Shown here one piece after another: positions 21,623-35,332 of a stretch of 64,000 nt of DNA (position 1 is the first letter of the stretch; every line of letters starts with the position of its first letter). Below the pieces are notes generated by a model. It did no database searches, was not told the origin of the DNA, and was given only the letters and a program-made list of their open reading frames with translations. This DNA is from Yersinia hibernica (lineage in GTDB: Bacteria; Pseudomonadota; Gammaproteobacteria; Enterobacterales; Enterobacteriaceae), in NCBI RefSeq assembly GCF_004124235.1, contig NZ_CP032487.1:930001-994000 (forward strand), written 5' to 3'. The position numbers were made by a program, and so were the translations under genes.

Positions 21623-22954
21623 ATGGCGCAATTCTACTCTGCAAACCGACGTGTGACGACCAAACAAACGCTAACTGTGACAGTAAACTCGCTTGACCCT
21701 TTTGGTCAGGGGGTTGCGCGCCACAACGGCAAAGCCATCTTTATTCCTGGCGCTCTGCCGGGGGAGCAAGCTGAAATTGAGCTTACTGAGCAAAAGCGCC
21801 AATATAGCCGTGGTAAACTTAAACGTTTGTTGAACCGATGCAGTGAAAGAGCCGCTCCTGCTTGCCCTCACTTTGGAATTTGTGGAGGCTGTCAGCAGCA
21901 ACACGCCAATAGCCAGCTACAACAGATGAGCAAGGCAGATTCACTGCGGCGTTTGATAATCCGGGAGACGGGAAGCTGCCCTGAGTTAGACCCGGTTATT
22001 AGTGGGCCGCAATACGGCTATCGGCGGCGGGCGAGATTTGGGCTGCTCTATCAGCCAAAGCAGCAGCGATTACAAATGGGGTTTCATCAAAACGAATCCC
22101 ATGATTTAGTGAGTGTAAAACATTGCCCAGTTCTGCGGCCTGAGTTAGAGCGCTTGTTACAGCCGCTTTATCACTGTTTATCAGCTTTGCAGGCCGTGCG
22201 CCGTTTGGGGCATGTGGAGCTGGTATTGGCTGATAATGGGCCGTTGCTGGTGTTACGTCACCTTGATACCCTTAAAGAGGTAGACCGCGCGGCGTTAACT
22301 GACTTTGCTCAGCGAGAGCAAATAACCGTCTATCTGGCCGGTGATAGCGAGAGCTTGGAAAAACTTATTGGTGAGGAACCCTATTACCAAATTGAGGGTC
22401 TACGCTTAGCGTTTCATCCGCGAGATTTTATTCAAGTCAATGATGTCGTCAACCAGCAAATGGTAGCTCAAGCTATAGTTTGGTTGGATGTGCAGCCGGA
22501 TGAGCGAGTGCTGGATCTGTTCTGCGGTATGGGCAATTTTACCTTGCCGTTAGCCAAGTTTGCCCGCGAGGTGGTTGGTGTGGAAGGAGTTGCGGCGCTG
22601 GTAGCGAATGGGCAGTATAATGCACTGAATAACGCATTGCCCAATGTGTCCTTTTTTCACGAAAATCTGGAATCTGACATCAGTTGTCAGCCGTGGGCAA
22701 CACAAGGATTCGATAAAGTATTGTTAGACCCCGCCCGCGCTGGTGCTGCCGGGGTGATGTCACACATAGTCAAACTGGCGCCAAAGCGGGTGGTGTATGT
22801 TTCGTGTAACCCCACCACGCTGGCACGAGATAGTCAGGTGTTGTTAGCCGCCGGTTACCGTCTTGCTCAGGTGCGGATGTTGGATATGTTTCCCCACACT
22901 GGGCATCTTGAATCTATGGCGCTGTTCATGCAGGAGCCAGGGGTCGCAAAGTAG
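21623..22954 (+). CDS. rlmD: 23S rRNA (uracil-1939-C5)-methyltransferase
   Basis: SAM-dependent enzyme that makes m5U1939 in 23S rRNA. It contains an N-terminal TRAM domain ([21 protein letters not shown]), the [4Fe-4S] cysteines in [14 protein letters not shown] plus a later Cys (KHCPVL), the SAM motif DLFCGMGNF and the catalytic Cys in [12 protein letters not shown]. The 443 residues compare with 433 in E. coli. It ends ten bases before relA and is probably co-transcribed with it. Confidence 0.96.
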   Translation: MAQFYSANRRVTTKQTLTVTVNSLDPFGQGVARHNGKAIFIPGALPGEQAEIELTEQKRQYSRGKLKRLLNRCSERAAPACPHFGICGGCQQQHANSQLQQMSKADSLRRLIIRETGSCPELDPVISGPQYGYRRRARFGLLYQPKQQRLQMGFHQNESHDLVSVKHCPVLRPELERLLQPLYHCLSALQAVRRLGHVELVLADNGPLLVLRHLDTLKEVDRAALTDFAQREQITVYLAGDSESLEKLIGEEPYYQIEGLRLAFHPRDFIQVNDVVNQQMVAQAIVWLDVQPDERVLDLFCGMGNFTLPLAKFAREVVGVEGVAALVANGQYNALNNALPNVSFFHENLESDISCQPWATQGFDKVLLDPARAGAAGVMSHIVKLAPKRVVYVSCNPTTLARDSQVLLAAGYRLAQVRMLDMFPHTGHLESMALFMQEPGVAK

Positions 22955-22963
22955 GGAGAAGTT

Positions 22964-25198
22964 ATGGTTGCGGTACGAAGTGCACATTTGAATCCAGCGG
23001 GCGAGTTTGCTCTCGACGATTGGATCGCCAGTTTGGGGCTTCCTAATCCGCAATCTGGTGAGCGTTTAGCCGAAACCTGGCGGTACTGTGAGCAGCAGAC
23101 GCAAAACCATCCCGATGCCTCATTGTTGCTGTGGCGTGGCCTTGAAATGGTTGAAATTCTTTCCACCCTGAGCATGGATAATGACAGTATGCGGGCCGCG
23201 CTGCTGTTCCCGCTGGTGGATGCCAATGTGGTGGATGAAGCCACGTTGACTGAGCAATTCGGCAAAAGTATTACTTATCTGGTACATGGCGTGCGCGATA
23301 TGGACGCCATCCGTCAGTTGAAAGCCACCCACAATGACTCCATGAGCTCCGAGCAAGTGGACAATGTGCGCCGTATGTTATTGGCGATGGTGGAGGATTT
23401 CCGCTGTGTAGTCATTAAGTTGGCTGAGCGCATTGCGCATTTGCGTGAAGTGAAAGATGCGCCGGAAGATGAGCGCGTGCTGGCGGCCAAAGAGTGTTCC
23501 AATATTTACGCGCCACTGGCGAACCGCCTAGGTATCGGCCAGATTAAGTGGGAGCTGGAAGACTTCTGTTTTCGCTATCTGCACCCCGATGAATATAAGC
23601 AAATCGCTAAATTACTGCACGAGCGGCGTATCGATCGTGAGCAATTTATTGATGATTTTGTCGCGTCGTTACGTAAAGCCATGGCCGATGAAGGTATCAA
23701 AGCCGACATTTATGGTCGCCCCAAGCATATCTACAGTATCTGGCGCAAAATGCAGAAGAAGTCGCTGGCCTTTGATGAACTGTTTGATGTGCGCGCTGTG
23801 CGGGTGGTGGTGGAGCGCTTACAAGATTGCTACGCCGCGCTGGGGATTGTTCATACCCATTTCCGTCATTTACCTGATGAATTTGACGACTATGTTGCTA
23901 ACCCTAAACCAAATGGTTATCAGTCGATCCATACGGTAGTGCTGGGGCCGCGTGGTAAAACGCTCGAAATTCAAATTCGTACCCGCCAGATGCATGAAGA
24001 TGCTGAACTGGGGGTGGCGGCGCATTGGAAATACAAAGAAGGTGCTGTGGCTGCAGGCCGCTCTGGTTATGAAGGGCGGATTGCTTGGCTACGCAAACTG
24101 ATTGCCTGGCAGGAAGAGATGGCCGATTCCGGCGAAATGCTGGATGAAGTGCGCAGTCAAGTGTTTGACGACCGGGTGTATGTGTTTACTCCGAAAGGCG
24201 ATGTGATTGATTTGCCAGCCGGTTCAACCCCGCTGGACTTTGCTTATCATATCCACAGTGATGTCGGGCACCGCTGTATTGGGGCCAAAATCAGTGGCCG
24301 AATAGTGCCGTTTACTTATCAGCTACAGATGGGGGATCAGATTGAAATCATCACCCAGAAACAGCCTAACCCGAGCCGTGACTGGCTGAATCCGAACCTC
24401 GGTTATGTCACCACCAGCCGTGGGCGCTCTAAGATTCATAACTGGTTTAGAAAACAAGATAGAGACAAGAATATTCTTGCTGGCCGGCAGATGTTGGATG
24501 ATGAGCTGGAGCACATGGATATCAGCCTGAAAGAGGCGGAGAAGCTGCTGGTGCCGCGCTATAACATGAATTCTATGGATGAAGTGTTGGCGGCTATTGG
24601 TGGCGGTGATATTCGGCTCAATCAGATGGTCAACTTCCTGCAAGGGAAACTCAATAAACCCACTGCGGAAGAAGCTGATTTAGAAGCTTTACGCCATCTG
24701 AATAGCAAACATCAGCCCGCGCCGCGCAATGCCAGCAAAGATAGCGGGCGCATTGTGGTCGAAGGTGTTGGCAATCTGATGCACCATATTGCTCGTTGCT
24801 GCCAGCCAATCCCTGGTGATGAGATTATTGGTTTTATCACCCAAGGCCGGGGCATTTCCATTCATCGTGCTGATTGTGAGCAATTAACTGAATTACAATC
24901 TCATGCTCCTGAGCGAATTGTTGATGCAGTGTGGGGCGAAAGTTATTCCAGTGGCTATTCGCTGGTGGTGCGAGTGAGCGCCAATGACCGCAGTGGTCTG
25001 TTGCGCGATATCACCACCATTTTGGCGAATGAAAAGGTCAATGTGTTGGGCGTTGCCAGCCGCAGTGATACCAAAAAGATGCTGGCGACCATCGACATGG
25101 ATATCGAGATCTACAATTTGCAGGTGCTGGGCAGGGTGCTGGCTAAGCTGAATCAGTTGCCGGATGTTATCGACGCCCGTCGGCTCCACGGCAATTAG
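22964..25198 (+). CDS. relA: (p)ppGpp synthetase I RelA
   Basis: Ribosome-associated stringent-response enzyme that makes (p)ppGpp when uncharged tRNA enters the A site. The 744 residues equal E. coli RelA. The N-terminal hydrolase-like domain is inactive by family rule: FP (LLFPLVDANVVDE) replaces the HD pair. The synthetase domain carries GYQSIHTVVLGP; TGS (VYVFTPKGDVIDLP), zinc-finger-like (CCQPIPGD) and ACT domains follow. ATG after GGGAGAAGTT. The following gap lacks mazEF, found there in E. coli. Confidence 0.97.
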   Translation: MVAVRSAHLNPAGEFALDDWIASLGLPNPQSGERLAETWRYCEQQTQNHPDASLLLWRGLEMVEILSTLSMDNDSMRAALLFPLVDANVVDEATLTEQFGKSITYLVHGVRDMDAIRQLKATHNDSMSSEQVDNVRRMLLAMVEDFRCVVIKLAERIAHLREVKDAPEDERVLAAKECSNIYAPLANRLGIGQIKWELEDFCFRYLHPDEYKQIAKLLHERRIDREQFIDDFVASLRKAMADEGIKADIYGRPKHIYSIWRKMQKKSLAFDELFDVRAVRVVVERLQDCYAALGIVHTHFRHLPDEFDDYVANPKPNGYQSIHTVVLGPRGKTLEIQIRTRQMHEDAELGVAAHWKYKEGAVAAGRSGYEGRIAWLRKLIAWQEEMADSGEMLDEVRSQVFDDRVYVFTPKGDVIDLPAGSTPLDFAYHIHSDVGHRCIGAKISGRIVPFTYQLQMGDQIEIITQKQPNPSRDWLNPNLGYVTTSRGRSKIHNWFRKQDRDKNILAGRQMLDDELEHMDISLKEAEKLLVPRYNMNSMDEVLAAIGGGDIRLNQMVNFLQGKLNKPTAEEADLEALRHLNSKHQPAPRNASKDSGRIVVEGVGNLMHHIARCCQPIPGDEIIGFITQGRGISIHRADCEQLTELQSHAPERIVDAVWGESYSSGYSLVVRVSANDRSGLLRDITTILANEKVNVLGVASRSDTKKMLATIDMDIEIYNLQVLGRVLAKLNQLPDVIDARRLHGN

Positions 25199-25249
25199 TG
25201 ATCTTTAAACGGCTACTGCTCTTTGCCATATTGATAAATAATGTATCTG

Positions 25250-25360
25250 AGGCGGAGAGAATAGGCAGATCGTAAAGACGCCGTAAACCCATCCTTGGGG
25301 GGCTTGAGCCGCGCCATCCGTGGCGCGGACACTTTACTCTTCTGCCTATCCTTTTCGCTG
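25250..25360. repeat. Palindrome-bounded intergenic repeat between relA and mazG
   Basis: Ends are inverted: AATAGGCAGA at 25260-25269 and TCTGCCTATC at 25341-25350, extended by purine-rich GGCGGAGAG and its near-complement CTTTTCGCT. Inside is a perfect 8-bp stem CCGCGCCA/TGGCGCGG (25309-25316 and 25321-25328). It looks like a non-coding miniature mobile repeat; copy number cannot be judged from one copy. Confidence 0.5.
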
Positions 25361-25394
25361 ATATTGTGCAAAATAACAAAAGTGATAAATAGTA

Positions 25395-26237
25395 ATGACC
25401 CAATCAGTGACTTCCCCTGGTACCACCGCTTTAGCACTACAACGTTTGCTGGATATTATGCGCATCTTGCGTGACCCCGAACACGGCTGTCCGTGGGATC
25501 GTAAGCAGACGTTTGCCACCATCGCGCCTTATACACTCGAAGAAACTTACGAAGTGCTTGACGCGATTCAGCGCAAGGATTTCGACGATCTTCGTGATGA
25601 ATTGGGTGATTTACTGTTCCAAGTGGTGTTTTATGCGCAGATGGGGCAGGAGCAAGGGTTATTTGCCTTTGATGATGTTTGTCATGCTATTAGCGATAAG
25701 TTGGTACGCCGCCATCCACATGTGTTCCCTGATGCGCCACCCAACGTCACAGACGCTATAATGGGCAGTGAGGCCGCATTGGCGGGGTGGGAATCACGTA
25801 AAGCCGAGGAAAGGGCGGAAAAAGCCTTGTATTCGGCATTGGATGATATTCCTGATGCACTGCCAGCCTTGATGAAAGCCCATAAAATCCAAAAGCGCTG
25901 TGCATCTGTCGGTTTTGACTGGGACACATTGGGGCCAGTGTTAGACAAAGTCTACGAAGAGATTGATGAGGTTATGTTCGAAGCGCGGCAAGCGGTGGTG
26001 GATGAAGAGAAATTGGGCGAGGAAATTGGCGATTTGCTGTTTGCCACGGTGAACTTATCTCGTCATTTAGGCCACAAAGCTGAAAATGCGTTACAGGCGG
26101 CAAACCGTAAATTTGAACGTCGTTTTCGTCAAGTAGAACAAATAGTTACAGCCTCAGGCAAGACGATGGAGAGTGCGACACTCGATGAGATGGAATCTGC
26201 CTGGCAGCAAGTTAAAAAGCAAGAAACTGAAATGTAA
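25395..26237 (+). CDS. mazG: Nucleoside triphosphate pyrophosphohydrolase MazG
   Basis: All-alpha NTP pyrophosphatase that hydrolyses (d)NTPs to monophosphates; in E. coli it also lowers ppGpp. Two tandem MazG domains: the first contains CPWDRKQTFATIAPYTLEETYE and RDELGDLLFQVVF, the second DEKLGEEIGDLLFATVN-type residues. The 280 residues are slightly longer than the E. coli 263, mostly at the C-terminus. Between relA and pyrG as in E. coli, but without the toxin-antitoxin pair. Confidence 0.96.
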   Translation: MTQSVTSPGTTALALQRLLDIMRILRDPEHGCPWDRKQTFATIAPYTLEETYEVLDAIQRKDFDDLRDELGDLLFQVVFYAQMGQEQGLFAFDDVCHAISDKLVRRHPHVFPDAPPNVTDAIMGSEAALAGWESRKAEERAEKALYSALDDIPDALPALMKAHKIQKRCASVGFDWDTLGPVLDKVYEEIDEVMFEARQAVVDEEKLGEEIGDLLFATVNLSRHLGHKAENALQAANRKFERRFRQVEQIVTASGKTMESATLDEMESAWQQVKKQETEM

Positions 26238-26433
26238 GGTGTTTTAATTCATTTGACCGATGGTTGTTGAATTTTAATTGCGTTAATATATTGAATTATA
26301 ACGGATAGCAGGGCGATGTTCCGCGGGGTAAATACGGTGAAAACGGCCACCGATGCGGAGATAGTTTGTAGCGAAACCAAGGTTCGGGTATACTACTTTC
26401 CCGTCTTGGTTCTTCCATCGTCTTTAAACCTAA

Positions 26434-29461
<3,028 letters not shown>

Positions 29462-29490
29462 TTACTGTACCTTAGCTTTGATTTAAGTTG

Positions 29491-29521
29491 ATTGAAAACC
29501 CGCTTCGGCGGGTTTTTTTAT
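29491..29521 (+). terminator. Intrinsic terminator of eno
   Basis: AAAACCCGC, a short TTCG loop, then GCGGGTTTTTTT: a compact GC stem with a T-run directly after eno. Confidence 0.9.
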
Positions 29522-29714
29522 GTCATGGCTTTCTCATCCGATAACTATCTTCTTATTCTTTCTTAATTTTCTTCTTCGAGATTCTTCTGAATCTTGCTGG
29601 TCATCTGCCGCCGATTCACATCTATTGCACTATCGCCGTGCAGATAACTCATCAGCCGTTATTCTTAATGAGTGGTTGAATGATTCAATAATAATGCATA
29701 AAGGATGGTAATTG

Positions 29715-30245
29715 ATGAAACTGAAATACTTACTGTTACCGGCGATGCTTATCTCCGGCGGTGTATTGGCGGCAGAAGTGACTGTCACCATGCATGAAGT
29801 ACAGCCAACCGGCAATGGCAAGGCGCTGGGCACTGTTACCGTGAGCGAGACGCCTTATGGTTTACTGTTTACCCCAAATCTGACCGGGCTGGTCGCGGGC
29901 ATTCATGGTTTCCATCTGCACGAAAATCCAAGTTGCGCCCCGGGGCAGAAAGAGGGCAAAGCGGTGCCAGCACTGGCTGCCGGAGGGCATTTTGATCCGC
30001 AAAAAACGGCGGCACACCTGGGGCCATATAGCGATAAAGGACATTTGGGTGATTTGCCGGGGTTAGTGGTAAATGCTGATGGCACCGCTACCTATCAGGT
30101 ATTAGCCCCACGCCTGAAATCTTTAGCGGAACTAAATCAGCATGCGCTGATGATTCATGCCGGGGGGGATAATTATGCTGACCACCCGATGCCGCTGGGC
30201 GGCGGCGGTGCTCGAATGGCTTGTGGTGTCATCGAGACGGCCTGA
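29715..30245 (+). CDS. sodC: Periplasmic Cu/Zn superoxide dismutase
   Basis: Converts superoxide to hydrogen peroxide and oxygen in the periplasm. Sec signal MKLKYLLLPAMLISGGVLAA, then the SodC fold with copper ligands in GFHLHENPSC, the zinc loop GGHFDPQ...HLGPYSDKGHLGDLP, and the last His in HALMIHAGGDNYAD. Two cysteines (ENPSC and MACGV) form the conserved disulfide. ATG at 29715 follows AAGGATGG; the TTG at 29712 is not needed. 176 residues, near the family norm. Confidence 0.95.
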   Translation: MKLKYLLLPAMLISGGVLAAEVTVTMHEVQPTGNGKALGTVTVSETPYGLLFTPNLTGLVAGIHGFHLHENPSCAPGQKEGKAVPALAAGGHFDPQKTAAHLGPYSDKGHLGDLPGLVVNADGTATYQVLAPRLKSLAELNQHALMIHAGGDNYADHPMPLGGGGARMACGVIETA

Positions 30246-30341
30246 TACAAACAAATGGGTAGCTTCGCTGCTACCTGTTTGGTCGCCGCTGGGGAATCTG
30301 CGATAATCACGCACTATTTTGAATTGATGATAGAGATACTG

Positions 30342-31013
30342 ATGCTGTACCCGATTAATGAAATGTTCCAGACCTTGCAGGGCGAGGGTTACTTCACCGG
30401 TGTGCCGGCGATTTTCGTGCGCTTGCAGGGCTGCCCCGTCGGGTGTAGTTGGTGCGATACCAAACATACTTGGGAAAAAGCGGCTGATCGTGAAGTCGAT
30501 ATGCAGCGCATCATGGTGAAAACTGCGGAAAGTGATGCTTGGGGGGCGGCCAGTGAACAGCAATTACTGGATATCTTTCATCAACAAGGATATACCGCCC
30601 GCCATGTGGTGATAACCGGCGGCGAGCCCGCTATTTATGATTTATTCCCGTTAACGTCACTGCTGGAACACGCCGGCTACAGTTGCCAGATTGAAACCAG
30701 TGGCACTCACCAAGTGCAGTGTTCAGCGGCCACGTGGGTGACGGTTTCGCCAAAAGTGAATATGCGCGGCGGCCTAAAAATATTGCCGCAGGCATTACAG
30801 CGCGCAGATGAAATTAAGCATCCGGTGGGGCGTTTACGCGATATCGAAGCACTGGAAGCACTGCTGGTCACACTGACAGATAACAAAAAGCGGATTATTG
30901 CGTTGCAACCCATCAGCCAGAAAGAGGAAGCCACCAAACTCTGTATTGAAACCTGTATTGCCAAGAATTGGCGTTTGTCGATGCAGACTCATAAATATCT
31001 AAATATTGCTTAA
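30342..31013 (+). CDS. queE: 7-carboxy-7-deazaguanine synthase QueE
   Basis: Radical SAM enzyme converting 6-carboxytetrahydropterin to 7-carboxy-7-deazaguanine in preQ0/queuosine synthesis. The cluster motif is in LQGCPVGCSWCDTKHTW; GGEPAI and the C-terminal SMQTHKYLNIA also match the E. coli type. Start at ATG 30342 gives 223 residues, equal to E. coli QueE; the frame open from 30255 adds a non-homologous leader. Convergent with queD, the preceding pathway step. Confidence 0.95.
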   Translation: MLYPINEMFQTLQGEGYFTGVPAIFVRLQGCPVGCSWCDTKHTWEKAADREVDMQRIMVKTAESDAWGAASEQQLLDIFHQQGYTARHVVITGGEPAIYDLFPLTSLLEHAGYSCQIETSGTHQVQCSAATWVTVSPKVNMRGGLKILPQALQRADEIKHPVGRLRDIEALEALLVTLTDNKKRIIALQPISQKEEATKLCIETCIAKNWRLSMQTHKYLNIA

Positions 31014-31022
31014 TAGCTTGTA

Positions 31023-31051
31023 TCCTTGGCGTTTTGCGGCAACGCCAAGGA
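31023..31051. terminator. Bidirectional hairpin between queE and queD
   Basis: TCCTTGGCGTT and AACGCCAAGGA form a perfect 11-bp stem with a 7-base loop; ATTTTGG follows on +. Placed between two convergent stops, so it probably acts for both. Confidence 0.7.
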
Positions 31052-31067
31052 TTTTGGCGATAAATAT

Positions 31068-31427
31068 TTACCCGCGATAAACACAGCCCGCTGAGCACGT
31101 CTCTTTCACCATCACCGCACTCAGTTCCGGCAATTGCGGTTTAAGCTGTTGCCAAATCCAGCTAGCCAGCACTTCACTGGTCGGATTTTCCAGCCCGGGA
31201 ATATCATTCAGATAATGGTGATCCAAACGTTCCCAAACCGGTTTAAATGCCGCTTTGAGATCAGCAAAATCCATCACCCAGCCGGAGTGAGCATCAACTT
31301 CGCCCGTGACCTCGATACGAATCATAAATGAATGACCGTGCAGACGACCGCATTTGTGACCCTCTGGGACATGGGGTAGCCGGTGAGCGGCTTCAAACTG
31401 AAAATCTTTAAATAGGGTGGTGCTCAT
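31068..31427 (-). CDS. queD: 6-carboxy-5,6,7,8-tetrahydropterin synthase QueD
   Basis: Converts dihydroneopterin triphosphate to 6-carboxytetrahydropterin, the step before QueE. Zinc ligands are His in FEAAHRLP and the pair in CGRLHGHSF; the catalytic Cys is in [10 protein letters not shown] and the C-terminal [11 protein letters not shown] matches. Starting at [15 protein letters not shown] gives 119 residues, as in E. coli (about 120). The longer upstream frame is not homologous. Divergent from cysJ. Confidence 0.95.
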   Translation of the reverse strand: MSTTLFKDFQFEAAHRLPHVPEGHKCGRLHGHSFMIRIEVTGEVDAHSGWVMDFADLKAAFKPVWERLDHHYLNDIPGLENPTSEVLASWIWQQLKPQLPELSAVMVKETCSAGCVYRG

Positions 31428-31796
31428 AATCCTGACCTTATTGACTCGAAAAACCGCCGCATAGTACCGGAAAGCACTGATGCTGGCTATGAATGTGCAT
31501 GATGGCGCGGGCAATCTGGCCTGATACATCCCACTTAACCACACGTAGCCTACTGATTTATATACAGACGTATTGAATCTGTGGTGCAATATCCGTGGGC
31601 GAAAATTTTCCTAACAAGTTGAACACTTTAACTCATATCTATTACCTGAAAAACCGCTTAGTCGTTTTGGTTATTTATTATTTCCATCGCTTCTTTAATT
31701 GTTATTATCGGGATGGTTAACCTTACAAACATCAAGAATTCTATGCTGAAAATATTCGACTGACACTGGCGTAAGCTTAAGGGAATACGTACTGCA
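31428..31796. promoter_or_regulatory. queD-cysJ divergent intergenic region
   Basis: No gene in 369 bp. AT-rich from 31660 to 31760. The cysJIH promoter and its CysB-binding sites must lie here by analogy with E. coli and Salmonella, but no site stands out enough to give bases. The cysJ leader carries AAGGGAA about ten bases before the ATG. Confidence 0.5.
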
Positions 31797-33602
31797 ATGA
31801 CGACTCAGGTTCCTCCTACTTCTTTACTCCCGCTATCGCCGGAGCAGTTAGACCGCTTACAGGCGGCGGTTGGTGAGTTTTCGCCCACCCAAATGGCATG
31901 GTTATCTGGCTACTTTTGGGGCAGGGTTAACCAGCAACCTGGTGCGGTGATTGCCCCAGCGGTGGCGGCCCCTGCGCCAGTCTCTATTACCCTGATCTCC
32001 GCTTCCCAAACCGGCAATGCCCGGCGTCTGGCGGAACAGCTACGCGATGACCTGCTAGCCGCCAAACTTAGCGTCAATTTAGTCAATGCTGGTGATTATA
32101 AGTTTAAACAAATTGCGCAAGAACGCTTGCTGGTGATAGTTGCCTCCACCCAAGGTGAGGGCGAACCCGCCGAAGAAGCGGTGGCACTGCATAAATTCTT
32201 GTTCTCTAAAAAAGCCCCGAAATTACCAGAGACTGCCTTCGCGGTATTTGGTCTGGGCGATACTTCCTATGAACACTTCTGCCAGGCCGGTAAAGATTTT
32301 GACAGCAAATTAGCTGAGTTAGGTGCGGAGCGATTATTAGCGCGAGTTGATGCGGATGTTGAATATCAAAACTCAGCACAGCAGTGGCGTCAACAGGTTG
32401 TGGCGACCTTACTGGCAAAAATCCCCGCACAATCAACAGCGACGGCGGCAGTAACCGCCAGTGGGGCGGTAGATGAAATTACCTCCAGCCCCTATAGCAA
32501 AGCCGCGCCATTGACTGCCCAGTTATCGGTGCAGCAAAAAGTGACGGGCCGCAATTCTGCAAAAGATGTGCGCCATATTGAGATTGATTTAGGTGACTCT
32601 GGGCTGCGCTATCAGCCGGGAGATGCGCTGGGTGTTTGGTTTGATAATGACCCGGCGCTGGTTGATGAGTTGCTGGCGCTGTTGTGGCTCAAAGGCGACG
32701 AGCCAGTCAGTGTTGATGGGCAAGATATGCCAGTTTCACAGGCACTGCGCAGCCACCTTGAACTAACACAAAATACCACGGTGATTGTCGATAAATACGC
32801 CGCGCTCTCGCGCGATGAAACATTGATTGCATTGCTGGCTGATAAACCGGCGCTGCAACATTATGCGAAAAATACCCCAATTGTCGATATGGTGCGTCAG
32901 GCACCGTCTGACCTGAATGCCGACCAACTGGTTGCTCTGTTGCGGCCGTTGACACCTCGCCTGTACTCCATCGCATCGTCACAAGCCGAAACCGAAAATG
33001 AAGTGCACATCACCGTCGGTGTGGTGCGCTATGACATCGAGGGGCGCCCCCGTACTGGCGGCGCTTCCGGTTATCTGGCTGACCGCTTGGCAGTGGATGG
33101 CGATATTCGCATCTTTATCGAACATAACGATAACTTCCGTTTACCGGCTAACCCAGAAACCCCAGTGATAATGATTGGCCCCGGTACTGGCATTGCCCCT
33201 TTCCGCGCCTTTATGCAGCAGCGTGAAGCCGACGGCGCGACAGGTAAAAACTGGCTACTTTTCGGTAACCCACATTTCACTGAAGATTTTCTCTATCAGG
33301 TGGAATGGCAGCGCTACGTCAAAGACGGCTTGCTGACTCGCATTGATCTGGCCTGGTCGCGCGATCAGGCCCATAAAATATACGTACAAGACAAACTGCG
33401 CGAGCAAGGCGCAGAACTGTGGAGCTGGATCCAACAAGGCGCCCACATTTACGTCTGTGGCGATGCCAACCGCATGGCCAAAGACGTTGAGCAGGTTTTA
33501 CTGGATGTGGTGGCTTTGCACGGCGCGATGGATGCTGAGCAGGCTGATGAATATTTGAGTGAGCTGCGCCTGGCGCGCCGTTATCAGCGGGATGTGTACT
33601 GA
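31797..33602 (+). CDS. cysJ: Sulfite reductase (NADPH) flavoprotein alpha subunit
   Basis: Supplies electrons from NADPH through FAD and FMN to CysI. The 601 residues contain an N-terminal flavodoxin domain ([38 protein letters not shown]), an FAD domain with RLYSIASS and GGASGYL, and an NADPH domain with [12 protein letters not shown] and [12 protein letters not shown], ending RRYQRDVY. The stop overlaps the cysI start by one base. First gene of cysJIH. Confidence 0.97.
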   Translation: MTTQVPPTSLLPLSPEQLDRLQAAVGEFSPTQMAWLSGYFWGRVNQQPGAVIAPAVAAPAPVSITLISASQTGNARRLAEQLRDDLLAAKLSVNLVNAGDYKFKQIAQERLLVIVASTQGEGEPAEEAVALHKFLFSKKAPKLPETAFAVFGLGDTSYEHFCQAGKDFDSKLAELGAERLLARVDADVEYQNSAQQWRQQVVATLLAKIPAQSTATAAVTASGAVDEITSSPYSKAAPLTAQLSVQQKVTGRNSAKDVRHIEIDLGDSGLRYQPGDALGVWFDNDPALVDELLALLWLKGDEPVSVDGQDMPVSQALRSHLELTQNTTVIVDKYAALSRDETLIALLADKPALQHYAKNTPIVDMVRQAPSDLNADQLVALLRPLTPRLYSIASSQAETENEVHITVGVVRYDIEGRPRTGGASGYLADRLAVDGDIRIFIEHNDNFRLPANPETPVIMIGPGTGIAPFRAFMQQREADGATGKNWLLFGNPHFTEDFLYQVEWQRYVKDGLLTRIDLAWSRDQAHKIYVQDKLREQGAELWSWIQQGAHIYVCGDANRMAKDVEQVLLDVVALHGAMDAEQADEYLSELRLARRYQRDVY

Positions 33603-35332
33603 TGAATGAAAAACACCCAGGGCCACTGGTCGTGACCGGAAAACTTTCCGACGGCGAGCGCATGAAGTCACAAAGTAATTTCCTACGCGGGACTATTGCG
33701 CAAGACCTCAATGATGGGCTGACCGGCGGTTTCAATGGCGATAACTTTCTGCTGATCCGTTTTCACGGTATGTATCAGCAAGATGACCGTGATATCCGAG
33801 CAGAGCGCGCGGAACAGAAGTTAGAACCGCGCCACGCCATGATGCTGCGCTGCCGCTTGCCCGGTGGAATTATCACCCCACAACAGTGGCTGGGCATTGA
33901 TAAGTTTGCCGCGGATAACACGTTATATGGCAGCATCCGGATCACCAACCGCCAGACATTCCAGTTCCATGGCATTTTGAAAGGGAATGTGAAACCGGCT
34001 CACCAGCTGCTCAATCAATTAGGTTTGGATGCACTGGCCACCGCAAATGATGTTAACCGTAATGTGCTTTGCACCTCGAACCCGGTGGAGTCAGTCCTGC
34101 ATCAGCAAGCCTATGAATGGGCGAAGAAAATTTCTGAGCATTTGCTGCCGCGGACTCGTGCTTATGCTGAAATCTGGCTGGATGCGGAGAAAGTGGCGAC
34201 CACTGATGAGGAGCCGATCCTTGGGGCGACTTATCTACCGCGCAAATTTAAAACCACAGTGGTTATTCCGCCGCAAAATGATGTGGATCTTCATGCCAAT
34301 GACCTTAACTTTGTTGCGGTCGCGGAGAAAGGTCAGTTGGTTGGCTTTAATGTGCTGGTGGGCGGTGGTTTATCTATCGCTCATGGTGATAAGAATACTT
34401 ACCCACGTAAAGCCAGTGAATTCGGCTATATCCCACTGCAACACACTTTGGCCATTGCCGAGGCGGTGGTGACGACTCAACGTGATTGGGGCAACCGCAC
34501 TGATCGTAAGAATGCTAAAACCAAATATACCCTGGAGCGCGTTGGTGTTGATGCTTTTAAAGCCGAAGTTGAACAGCGCGCTGGCGTGAATTTCGCGGCC
34601 ATCAGACCTTATCAATTTACCGGCCGTGGCGACCGTATCGGCTGGGTGAAGGGGGTCGACAAAAAATGGCATTTGACCTTATTTATCGAAAATGGCCGTT
34701 TGCTAGATTACCCCGGCCGCAGTCTGAAAACCGGTGTGGCAGAAATCGCCAAAATCCACCAAGGTGATTTCCGTTTAACCGCTAATCAGAATCTGATTGT
34801 GGCGGGAGTGCCAGAAAAAGACAAAGCCCGCATTGAGGCACTGGCCCGTGAGCATGGTTTGATGGATGACAGTGTCAGCCCACAACGTGAAAATTCGATG
34901 GCCTGTGTTTCATTCCCCACCTGCCCATTGGCAATGGCTGAAGCAGAACGTTTTTTGCCGGAGTTTGTGACGCGGGTGGAGGGGATTTTACAACAGCACG
35001 GTATTGCTGATGAACATATCGTCCTGCGCGTCACCGGCTGCCCGAATGGTTGTGGCCGTGCTTTACTGGCGGAAGTTGGGTTGGTGGGGAAAGCCGTCGG
35101 GCGCTATAACCTGCATCTGGGGGGGAATCGTGAAGGCACGCGGATACCGCGGATGTATCGTGAAAATATTACCGAAGATGAAATTCTGGCCATTATCGAT
35201 CAGTTGGTTGGGCGCTGGGCTAAGGAACGCCATGCTGATGAAGGTTTTGGTGATTTTGTGATTCGCGCCGGTGTTATTGCTCCGGTGATTGATTCTGCCC
35301 GTGACTTTTATCATGTTCAGGAGGCGGTGTGA
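33602..35332 (+). CDS. cysI: Sulfite reductase hemoprotein beta subunit
   Basis: Six-electron reduction of sulfite to sulfide on coupled siroheme and [4Fe-4S]. The 576 residues include the cluster cysteines in [14 protein letters not shown] (preceded by ACVSF) and GCPNGCGRA, and substrate Arg/Lys residues in [12 protein letters not shown]. It needs siroheme from CysG, encoded 2.1 kb downstream. The stop overlaps the cysH GTG by four bases. Confidence 0.97.
   Translation: MNEKHPGPLVVTGKLSDGERMKSQSNFLRGTIAQDLNDGLTGGFNGDNFLLIRFHGMYQQDDRDIRAERAEQKLEPRHAMMLRCRLPGGIITPQQWLGIDKFAADNTLYGSIRITNRQTFQFHGILKGNVKPAHQLLNQLGLDALATANDVNRNVLCTSNPVESVLHQQAYEWAKKISEHLLPRTRAYAEIWLDAEKVATTDEEPILGATYLPRKFKTTVVIPPQNDVDLHANDLNFVAVAEKGQLVGFNVLVGGGLSIAHGDKNTYPRKASEFGYIPLQHTLAIAEAVVTTQRDWGNRTDRKNAKTKYTLERVGVDAFKAEVEQRAGVNFAAIRPYQFTGRGDRIGWVKGVDKKWHLTLFIENGRLLDYPGRSLKTGVAEIAKIHQGDFRLTANQNLIVAGVPEKDKARIEALAREHGLMDDSVSPQRENSMACVSFPTCPLAMAEAERFLPEFVTRVEGILQQHGIADEHIVLRVTGCPNGCGRALLAEVGLVGKAVGRYNLHLGGNREGTRIPRMYRENITEDEILAIIDQLVGRWAKERHADEGFGDFVIRAGVIAPVIDSARDFYHVQEAV

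Noticed and set aside
25199..25394. Possible mazEF toxin-antitoxin pair between relA and mazG
   Set aside because: The gap is only 196 bp and encodes no protein of that kind.
30246..30341. Possible preQ1 riboswitch before queE, and extended QueE start at 30255
   Set aside because: I could not find a convincing pseudoknot pattern, and the extension is not like any QueE N-terminus.
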